Below, piece by piece: positions 17,941-25,354 of a DNA stretch of 64,000 nt (positions within the stretch are counted from its first letter, which is position 1; each line of letters opens with the position of its first letter). This DNA comes from Danxiaibacter flavus (GTDB lineage Bacteria > Bacteroidota > Bacteroidia > Chitinophagales > Chitinophagaceae): the NCBI RefSeq assembly GCF_041060425.1, contig NZ_JAULBC010000002.1, forward strand, positions 868,001 to 932,000, read 5' to 3'. The translations under genes and the position numbers were made by a program. Under the pieces are notes generated by a model. The model ran no database searches, was not told the origin of the DNA, and saw nothing but the letters and a program-made list of their open reading frames with translations.

Positions 17941-19641
17941 ATGTCTTACACAAGTTTCGTATACGATATATCAGAAATAGAAAAGTTAACAGTTGGCACA
18001 ATTGATGTCATCGTTGCACTATTTTTCGACGGCACACAAAACAATAGAAATAACACAAATGCCAAGCAAAAATATGTTCACCTAAAAGAGCGTAATATTA
18101 AAAAGGGTGCAAGTATTGAAGAGGAAAAGCAGGCACAAGCATATGATGATTATGGCAACAAAGATGACGACAGTTATGAAAATGACCTTTCGAATATAGC
18201 TCGACTGGAAGCGTACTATCCCAAACTGGAATCAGAAGACTGTGTAACTGATAGTATTTATATAGAAGGTATTGGGACAGAAGACTACCAACGCGACCAA
18301 GTGCATATTCTCTATGGTGCTTCTTCTAATGGTGTGGCAATGGGCGCTGGTCGTACAGGAATCAGGGGCAAGGTTAGAATTGGCTGTGAAAAACTCGCAG
18401 ACAAATGCTTAAAAATTATAAAAAAAGGCAAAAGGAAAAAGGCTATTAATTGCCTCACGATAGATGTTTTTGGATTTAGCCGGGGTGCTGCTGCCGCTCG
18501 TAATTTTATCCATGAAGTTACCCGGCAAGATGGCATCAAGTATGACAATGGCATCGGCGGCGTTGATGGTCAATATTATTGGCCTTCTTCTGACGAAATT
18601 CCACCTCATGGTTTTTTAGGATTCTTTTTAAAGCAAAAAAACGTAACTATCAATCGCATTTGCATACGCTTTGTTGGCTTATTTGATACGGTTTTATCCT
18701 ACGACCCTAATGGGCATTTTTCAGCAAGTTTTAATACGGGAGCGCGAAATAAGGCTGTTGTAGAAGGCTTGCATCTAAATGCAATAAACAAAGCACGACG
18801 AGTAGTGCATCTTGTAGCAGCGGATGAATATAGAGAAAATTTCCCTTTGACTGACATAAGAAGCATGGGTACGGTAACTGTTGAACATAACCTTTTCCAT
18901 AATATATACCGCATTCCTTGCGCAAATTTTCATACTTCTGTCGCTGGTTCAAAAGCTCTTCAGTTGTCATTTCCGGGAGCACACTCTGACATAGGCGGCG
19001 GTTATGTAGAAGGCAATATCGAATATGTAGATGAAATTTTAAATGGCGATATCGAAAAGCTGAAACAAAAAAAAGAAACCCTTTGGAAAAGCGGATGGTT
19101 TAAAGAAAAAGAACTTACAGTGCATTCTTTTAAAAGAAAACTATCTGGACGGCGCCGTTTGAGCAATAAGTACAGTTACATTCTTCTTCATATAATGTGC
19201 GAATTTGGGGTAAAATTTGGAATACCATTCAGGCAAAACTCGTTAGAAAACGAGTATGAACTAAGATTAACAAGCACCGCTTCAAGCGATGGAAAGTTAC
19301 GAAACATAACACTTAGCGAGGATAACATTCTAATTAGAACTAAACAAAGGCTATACAAGTATGCCTTTGATAACTACACCCAACCGTATGTTTTCAACCC
19401 CTTTATTGAAGATGAATACAAAGATTTGGATAAACATTATGCAGGTTCTAAAATACCGGAAAAGCGATTTGCTGAATACCGTCAAAAAAAACAGGAACTA
19501 CAAGAGCAATTGGATCTAAAAAGGCTGCGCAATGAATTTCTACACTGGTCCTCAAACTTTGATTGGATTGGAATGGACCCTGTTACCATTACAGTAGACG
19601 GGAAAACAGATTATGGTGAACGCGTGATTTTACCTGGATAA
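17941..19641 (+). CDS. Tle1-like T6SS phospholipase effector (DUF2235)
   Basis: Alpha/beta-hydrolase of 566 residues without a signal peptide. DUF2235 signatures are clear: VALFFDGTQNNRNNT near 25-39, the nucleophile elbow VFGFSRGAAAAR (Ser180, GxSxG), VGLFDTV with Asp249, HLVAADEYRENFPL near 290-303, and PGAHSDIGGGY with His348. Ser180-Asp249-His348 form a plausible catalytic triad. Tle1 effectors are delivered on VgrG and degrade target-cell phospholipids. The C-terminal 200 residues are charged and probably non-catalytic. Context (vgrG and DUF2931 upstream, PAAR-like protein downstream) strongly supports the effector call. Confidence 0.88.
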   Translation: MSYTSFVYDISEIEKLTVGTIDVIVALFFDGTQNNRNNTNAKQKYVHLKERNIKKGASIEEEKQAQAYDDYGNKDDDSYENDLSNIARLEAYYPKLESEDCVTDSIYIEGIGTEDYQRDQVHILYGASSNGVAMGAGRTGIRGKVRIGCEKLADKCLKIIKKGKRKKAINCLTIDVFGFSRGAAAARNFIHEVTRQDGIKYDNGIGGVDGQYYWPSSDEIPPHGFLGFFLKQKNVTINRICIRFVGLFDTVLSYDPNGHFSASFNTGARNKAVVEGLHLNAINKARRVVHLVAADEYRENFPLTDIRSMGTVTVEHNLFHNIYRIPCANFHTSVAGSKALQLSFPGAHSDIGGGYVEGNIEYVDEILNGDIEKLKQKKETLWKSGWFKEKELTVHSFKRKLSGRRRLSNKYSYILLHIMCEFGVKFGIPFRQNSLENEYELRLTSTASSDGKLRNITLSEDNILIRTKQRLYKYAFDNYTQPYVFNPFIEDEYKDLDKHYAGSKIPEKRFAEYRQKKQELQEQLDLKRLRNEFLHWSSNFDWIGMDPVTITVDGKTDYGERVILPG

Positions 19642-19659
19642 AATTGAAATTGTCTGAAA

Positions 19660-20463
19660 ATGTTGAATAACCCTACATATGCTTTTAAAGCAACATGTCG
19701 TGTCATAGAAAAAGATCATAGAGATGTGGTTTCTTATGAATGTGCACTTCATATCGAAATACTTGAAAACATTAATAAGGTGCATTACATCAAGGAAAAG
19801 AATTCCAATATGAACGATGCCCAAGCTTCCTTTTATGTTTATCAAATCGAGATAAACGACGTGAAGGTGACCACCGGTAAGAAGGCACAAAAAGCAGCTG
19901 ATTTTATAAGAAGATTGTACTATCGCTATGATTGGATAATAGCAAAAGCGCAAAAAAGTGGCTTTATAACATCAACTGAAAATATCGAAGAGTTAAAAAA
20001 CAACTGGCGCGAATTAAAACAGGTAATACTGAGTAGCTATTGCGGTGCGAAGGTGGAAAACTACCTTGAGCACTTGAACAAGCCGTTTATGCAAAATACT
20101 CTTCTTGAAGTTCCATTTAGCCAATACCTGTACTTTGGGTTATTATTTCCACCCATTCCTGTTGCGCACAATTCCATTTGGCAGGGCGCACGAAATATCC
20201 AACTTTCTGATTTTGAAAAAGAAAGTTTCGAAGAAATAATTACTTATTTGAACACAACAAAAGATGGACGACGCAGGTACAAAATATCAGCCAACATACT
20301 GCCTGATTCTCCTATTTACGTAGAAAGCTTCACTGGAACCATTATGCGATCGCCGGGAGCCCTACTTGTAGATCAGGCTGAGGCAGAAATTATTTATTAC
20401 CGCAATGATCAAAGGATCGAGTGGGATTTCGATTTAGAAATGAACACACTAAATCTTTGTTAG
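19660..20463 (+). CDS. Unrecognised cytoplasmic protein in the T6SS effector island, candidate adaptor or chaperone
   Basis: I do not recognise a family for this 267-residue protein. It has no signal peptide or membrane segment. The N-terminal 95 residues alternate strands and end in a helix (KKAQKAADFIRRLYYRYD). The middle (about 95-180) is mostly helical and holds PFSQYLYFGLLFPPIPV. The C-terminal part again looks beta-rich (RRYKISANILPDSPIYVESFTGTI). It starts 18 bases after the Tle1-like gene, and its stop is one base before the start of the PAAR-GH19 gene, so it is translationally linked to both effectors. The position is what one expects of an effector-loading adaptor. Confidence 0.7.
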   Translation: MLNNPTYAFKATCRVIEKDHRDVVSYECALHIEILENINKVHYIKEKNSNMNDAQASFYVYQIEINDVKVTTGKKAQKAADFIRRLYYRYDWIIAKAQKSGFITSTENIEELKNNWRELKQVILSSYCGAKVENYLEHLNKPFMQNTLLEVPFSQYLYFGLLFPPIPVAHNSIWQGARNIQLSDFEKESFEEIITYLNTTKDGRRRYKISANILPDSPIYVESFTGTIMRSPGALLVDQAEAEIIYYRNDQRIEWDFDLEMNTLNLC

Positions 20464-20464
20464 T

Positions 20465-22378
20465 ATGGGATTACTATCTAGGCTACTTTCCGAACCTCAG
20501 GTTACAGACAGACAACACCAGGAGCTTGCCAAATCGGCAAAGCAAATTCTAAAATCTGTCGAAACAACTCCACAGGATGAAGGTGATCCTATTTCTACTG
20601 CAGCCTTTCAATCCGCTGCAAACAATGCGCGGCAAAAGGTTGCAGAAGCCACGGACACTGGGCCAGCGCCGGATAGTAAAGAAGCCAGAAAAGAAAAAAA
20701 GAAGGAGAACGAATGGCACGATCCTAACGAACAAATCAAGTATGTAAATGAACAGGGGAAAGTGAGCTGCACTTTTTGTTCATGTCTTATTGGAGATATT
20801 AAAGTAACCTCAACAGAAGTGAAGCTTCAGGATGCATTATGGGCTACTGCCGGCGATAAAAACGATGCAGCAAATATTCAATTCAAAGGTGTATGCAATC
20901 ACTCTAAATGGGGCAGATATAAACCACCATGCTCAGGCGTAATCCAGTTGGGAGAATGGAAGAATTTATCAAACACAATAATTGACTCACACCCAGCCTT
21001 ATTACGGAAATCGGCTATTCCATGCAATATAAGTGGTCAGGACATAAAAATTGAACACAGTGGCCAAAGGGCTGTTTTGGAGGAGTTACCCGACGACTAT
21101 AGAGATTTAGAAGCGGACAACGATACTGATGACCCAGCCAAGCCTCCAACCTGCAATAATTGCAGCAGCGAGTTTACAATAGAACAAGTTAAGGCGATGG
21201 CTGGCACCCTGACTTCACAACAGGAAAAATTTGCAATATCCGTTTTGAAGTATTTAAATCTATATCGAGCGAAGTTCAATCTTGACACATGCATAAGGAA
21301 GGCACAATTTATGGCTCAAGTCATGGCTGAAACGGATGCATTTAGCATATCTCTTGAAAGTGGAAATTACCAGCCCTCAGCATTAACTGAATTTGCACAT
21401 GGTGGAACAAGATTTCATAAAGATGCCTTATTGGCCGATTATTTTATTGAGCCGGAAAAAGATCAAAAAAAATGCTATGGTTATTTTTCAGATGTAGAAC
21501 TAGACACAAAAATCATCTTGGAATACAAAAGCACAAGTCTAATTAAGGATAAGAAAATTTTAAGAGAATTACTCAAGGAGGAGCCTTATAATCAAATAAA
21601 AATCGATCAGAGGGAATTGTACGGACGTAGCATGAAGGATACAAAGACTAAGCAATTTATAGACAAGACATTATATGATGATAAAGATCTTAAAATTATA
21701 CTCAAAGGGCATGAAGCCTATCAGGTAGAAATCTTTTCACGGGCCTATGGTGGCTGGATGAAGAACGGTGATGAAAAAACGAAAGACGGATATAGATTCA
21801 GAGGTAGGGGAATACTTCAATTAACTGGCAGGGAAGATTATACCAAACTTTCTGAATATAGAAACAAACATCCTTTTCCTAGTGATGCAAGTGGTGACAT
21901 AGATTTTACTAAAGATGTTGATGCTGCCAGCTTTAAAGGAAACTATGAAAAACTGGATGATAAGGAAGACGCTATTTATGCAGTACAATCTGCCGTATGG
22001 GAGTGGTTCGATTCAAAAAAAACAAGTTTGTTTGGCACCAATGGCTTTGCGGACAATGATGATATAGCTAAGGTCTCTAAAACAATTAATGGAGGATTTA
22101 ATGGTATTAAACGACGTAATGATTATATTAAAAAGGCAAGACAAAAAACAGCGTTTGATGTTTTCAACCATTATGAAACCGTGTATAATAATGGAAACAC
22201 CATAGATAAAAAAATTGTTATGAAAAACTTGCAATTACTCAATAAAGATGCGTCTATGCCAGATCCAGATGACAAGACTAAAAACATAAAATTTAAAGAT
22301 GACAATGCAATTGCTCTTTATGAAAAATTAAGGAACCAGGAGGAGGAGGCAAAAAAAACTGATACAAAAAAGATCTAA
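20465..22378 (+). CDS. PAAR-like (DUF4280) protein fused to a GH19 lysozyme/chitinase-like domain, T6SS effector
   Basis: A 637-residue fusion. Residues 1-95 are a charged, Ala/Lys-rich linker without signal peptide. Residues about 98-205 resemble DUF4280, a PAAR-like spike-tip domain, with paired cysteines in CTFCSC (102-107), Cys144, Cys156 and Cys187. Residues about 240-565 resemble GH19 endolysins: FMAQVMAET with candidate catalytic Glu289, RFRGRGILQLTGREDY (444-459) and TINGGFNGIKRR (540-551). The expected action is cleavage of peptidoglycan glycan in the target periplasm. The residual tail (565-637) is charged. A periplasmic DUF3298-like protein follows, a likely immunity partner. Confidence 0.85.
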   Translation: MGLLSRLLSEPQVTDRQHQELAKSAKQILKSVETTPQDEGDPISTAAFQSAANNARQKVAEATDTGPAPDSKEARKEKKKENEWHDPNEQIKYVNEQGKVSCTFCSCLIGDIKVTSTEVKLQDALWATAGDKNDAANIQFKGVCNHSKWGRYKPPCSGVIQLGEWKNLSNTIIDSHPALLRKSAIPCNISGQDIKIEHSGQRAVLEELPDDYRDLEADNDTDDPAKPPTCNNCSSEFTIEQVKAMAGTLTSQQEKFAISVLKYLNLYRAKFNLDTCIRKAQFMAQVMAETDAFSISLESGNYQPSALTEFAHGGTRFHKDALLADYFIEPEKDQKKCYGYFSDVELDTKIILEYKSTSLIKDKKILRELLKEEPYNQIKIDQRELYGRSMKDTKTKQFIDKTLYDDKDLKIILKGHEAYQVEIFSRAYGGWMKNGDEKTKDGYRFRGRGILQLTGREDYTKLSEYRNKHPFPSDASGDIDFTKDVDAASFKGNYEKLDDKEDAIYAVQSAVWEWFDSKKTSLFGTNGFADNDDIAKVSKTINGGFNGIKRRNDYIKKARQKTAFDVFNHYETVYNNGNTIDKKIVMKNLQLLNKDASMPDPDDKTKNIKFKDDNAIALYEKLRNQEEEAKKTDTKKI

Positions 22379-22431
22379 CAAATGTAAATACGCAAAATGA
22401 CATGAATCCAAGAAATTAAATCAACCTTACC

Positions 22432-23235
22432 ATGCAGAAGAATTTTTTTGTGACTGTTATTACATTGATTTTATCCGTAAACGCCTTTACACAATCAATC
22501 GCAATAAAAAATATATCATATAAAAGTAAAGACGGAAGCATTAAACTTGAATTTCCGGTAATCAACTATTTTGACAGAAATATAGAACGGACAATAAATA
22601 AATGTATTCAAACCAGAATACTTGAACTTGACACAATTGGTCAATACAAATCTTCCCCTACTATGTTTAACAAATCCATATATAATGAGAAAGAAGGCGT
22701 AGGAGGCTTTATTTCACTTTCGTACGCAGTATATTGCACAGATAAAATATTATCTATTCGATTTAAAGGAGAAACAATGGGTGTTTATCCTGACAGCTAT
22801 GCCGATAATTACACTTTCAATTTAAAAAATGGAAAACTTCTACAAATTGATGATTTAATTGTTAATAACTCATCCTTCAACATTTATGATACACTATACA
22901 ACTTAAACAAATTGGAGATGGAGAATGAAATAATTGGGGTTGACAGCGATATTGTTGATCATGTACGGGCAATACTAGAAGAATCAATAAACGAAAGGAA
23001 AGCTGTTGACTTTTATATTTCTAATGACTCAATAACTTTTTTTCATAGTTCTGCAGGCTTTTCTCATGCGATGCGATGTTATGAAATGGATTTTAGGACA
23101 AATTTTTCAACTCAGGATATTGGAATTCACTTCACAGATACAGGTAAATTGATTTTACTTGATCCTGCTAACACCGGTAAGAAAGAGAATCCGAGTAAAC
23201 ATATGATAATAAAATCGTCGAATTGGTATTATTAG
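22432..23235 (+). CDS. Periplasmic DUF3298/RsiV-like protein, candidate immunity against the GH19 effector
   Basis: This 267-residue protein has a cleavable signal peptide (MQKNFFVTVITLILSVNAFT). The mature part has the DUF4163/DUF3298 arrangement: KLEFPVINYFDRNIERTINK, then LSYAVYCTDKILSIRFKG and SYADNYTFNLKNGKLLQID near 120-145, and a final FYISNDSITFFHSSAGFSH block. This is the fold of the extracellular part of RsiV, the anti-sigma factor that binds lysozyme directly. Here there is no sigma-binding or transmembrane part, so it would be a free periplasmic binder. It follows the GH19 fusion gene by 53 bases and precedes tssF. The immunity role is inference. Confidence 0.72.
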   Translation: MQKNFFVTVITLILSVNAFTQSIAIKNISYKSKDGSIKLEFPVINYFDRNIERTINKCIQTRILELDTIGQYKSSPTMFNKSIYNEKEGVGGFISLSYAVYCTDKILSIRFKGETMGVYPDSYADNYTFNLKNGKLLQIDDLIVNNSSFNIYDTLYNLNKLEMENEIIGVDSDIVDHVRAILEESINERKAVDFYISNDSITFFHSSAGFSHAMRCYEMDFRTNFSTQDIGIHFTDTGKLILLDPANTGKKENPSKHMIIKSSNWYY

Positions 23236-23349
23236 ATGATCATAGTCCTTTGTCAGTATAAGAACCCATTTCAAACAATAAAAATAGTTGAGGCAAGATG
23301 TAAGAACTCATTAACTCCTACACCCCCTTTTCAACCCAACCCCTTTCCC

Positions 23350-25206
23350 ATGCAACTCAAAAATCAATTCACCAAAGAAGCCATCAAATCCCGCCTAATG
23401 GAAAACGCCTCCAGCCTTTGGGATGTAAAAAATGTAAACGCACTTGATCCTTTTGTTAAGTTGTTGATGGAGGCATTTAGCACGGAAGTATATCGCGCGG
23501 CAAATGAAGTACAGAATATCGAAGGGCGGATATTAGATAAAATTTCCCAGTTGCTTACCCCTACCTTTCTTACGATGCCACAATCCGCACACGCTGTTAT
23601 GCGTGCAAGTCCTGCGGATGAAAGTTACCTTCTTAGTCCGTTTACCCCGTTTACGGCGAAGAAAAAAGCCACTGCTCACCAAAATAAGGATGCGCTCAGC
23701 GTACATTTTACGCCTGTTGACTACACTTTTTTGGTCAAGGCAAAAATTAATTGTATGGCTGCAGGTCACCAGGTTTTCGCTTTTGATTCCGCAGGCTTTA
23801 GACAGACCTTAGCAAGAACCTCGATGCCCCTTCCATGGGCGACTTGCTATATCGGCATCGAAGCGTCCGGAGAACTTAATAATCTCAAAGATGCATCCCT
23901 TTACTTTGATTTCCCTTCACACATTACACAAAACTGGATCTATCAGTTGCTGCCTTTGTGTAAGGCTGCAATAGGTAATGAACCGGTTGAGGTTTGTGCC
24001 GGACAAAAGTATGGACATGAAAATAATGTCAGCACAGAAGAGCAAATATTTGAGGCTCATGATATGATGTTGAAAATTACTGATAAAGTAAAATTGCTAT
24101 ATCAGCATAAATTTCTAACCATGAACGATTGCCCAATACCAACTGCAATAAAGATTTCTGATCTACCGGATGACATAAAGAGCGCATTTAATATTCAAAT
24201 TCTGAATGAGAGGCTGAGCAAAAAATTCATCTGGCTAAAACTTAGTTTTCCCGCCAGTTTTACCTATGAAATCATGGAAGATATGCATATTCATCTCAAT
24301 GCCTTTCCAGTTGTAAATCGTTCGTTTGTCAGCCATACACACAATCTGCAATCGTTGTACAGCATCATTCCTTTAACGACTAATACGAGTGAGAGCTTTA
24401 TGACTGTTCATCGTGTATCGGACAGCAACAACCGAACACTTACTGAGATTCCTTACGGCCGGTCATCCACCAAAAAAACAGGCTATTATTCCCTGAGGTA
24501 CGGCGGTGCAGAACGATTCGACAACAGGTCTGCACAGGATATTGTAAATTACCTGATTGAACTTTGCCGTGACGAAGTGGTTGCTTTTTCTTCACTTGAC
24601 CAGGATTTTATGATAACCATTCTTCAAACTCTCTCCAGAGAACTGAATATTATTGAACATAAAGCCGCAAATACTGAAAAACAAATAAAGAAGACAACTA
24701 CTTATCTTATTACGGAAGCCTTTGACATAAACAGCTTGCTTTTTGCTGAGTACTGGGTAACACAAAGCACACTGGCAAATAACATTCGTTCCGGCACTTT
24801 TCTAAAGGCTATGCAAACTTCCGCCCTGATACCTGAAGAATGTGTGCTACTTAGCGAGACAACCGGTGGTAAAGAAAGCTTAAAATCCGGAGAACGCTTA
24901 AATGCGTATCGCTATAGCCTTGGTAGCAGAGACAGACTGGTTACCCAGGAAGACATCCGAAATTTTTGCAGGTATGAAATGGGCGATAAATTCAAAGATA
25001 TTAAATTCTCAAAAGGACTGATGATCTCACCACATCCCAAACAAGGTTATATCAGGACGCTAGATATAACCTTGACCCCTTACCGCTTTAATGAACTAAA
25101 CAATTCTGAATGGAATCTTATTGCTAACGATCTATTGCACAAAATTAAAGGCAGCAGCTGCGGAGAAATTAACTACAGGATCTTTGTTGAGCAAACGTTG
25201 GAATAA
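23350..25206 (+). CDS. tssF: Type VI secretion baseplate subunit TssF
   Basis: Baseplate wedge protein of 618 residues. TssF family features include the N-terminal TKEAIKSRLMENASSLWDV helix, DPFVKLLMEAFSTEVYRA, ILDKISQLLTP and PQSAHAVMRASP. The C-terminal LNAYRYSLGSRDRLVTQEDIRNFCRYEMGD region precedes conserved terminal strands. The open frame reaches back to 23236, but the ATG at 23350 (MQLKNQFTKEAIK) fits family starts; the upstream 38 residues (Pro-rich SLTPTPPFQPNPF) are probably untranslated. It is separated from the other baseplate genes by the effector island, which suggests cargo was inserted between vgrG and tssF. Confidence 0.88.
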   Translation: MQLKNQFTKEAIKSRLMENASSLWDVKNVNALDPFVKLLMEAFSTEVYRAANEVQNIEGRILDKISQLLTPTFLTMPQSAHAVMRASPADESYLLSPFTPFTAKKKATAHQNKDALSVHFTPVDYTFLVKAKINCMAAGHQVFAFDSAGFRQTLARTSMPLPWATCYIGIEASGELNNLKDASLYFDFPSHITQNWIYQLLPLCKAAIGNEPVEVCAGQKYGHENNVSTEEQIFEAHDMMLKITDKVKLLYQHKFLTMNDCPIPTAIKISDLPDDIKSAFNIQILNERLSKKFIWLKLSFPASFTYEIMEDMHIHLNAFPVVNRSFVSHTHNLQSLYSIIPLTTNTSESFMTVHRVSDSNNRTLTEIPYGRSSTKKTGYYSLRYGGAERFDNRSAQDIVNYLIELCRDEVVAFSSLDQDFMITILQTLSRELNIIEHKAANTEKQIKKTTTYLITEAFDINSLLFAEYWVTQSTLANNIRSGTFLKAMQTSALIPEECVLLSETTGGKESLKSGERLNAYRYSLGSRDRLVTQEDIRNFCRYEMGDKFKDIKFSKGLMISPHPKQGYIRTLDITLTPYRFNELNNSEWNLIANDLLHKIKGSSCGEINYRIFVEQTLE

Positions 25207-25243
25207 TAATGGCTGTATCAGGAATGACCTGTCAAAAAAAAAA

Positions 25244-25342
25244 TCAAAATTCAAAAGTAAAAATTCAAAAAATGAATGGTCCAAAAGAAAGGATTAATGA
25301 CAGCATTAATGTTTTTTAATTTTGACTTTTTACTTTTGAATT
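25244..25342. terminator. Inverted repeat between convergent tssF and tssR, probable bidirectional terminator
   Basis: The arm at 25248-25270 (aattcaaaagtaaaaattca...) is nearly the reverse complement of 25318-25342 (aattttgactttttactttt...). The A/T-only stem of about 22 bp sits between two converging operons. The same TTTTGAATTTTTAC word family recurs at 30407-30427, 30757-30784 and 50978-51014. Confidence 0.55.
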
Positions 25343-25354
25343 ATTCCATCAGGA

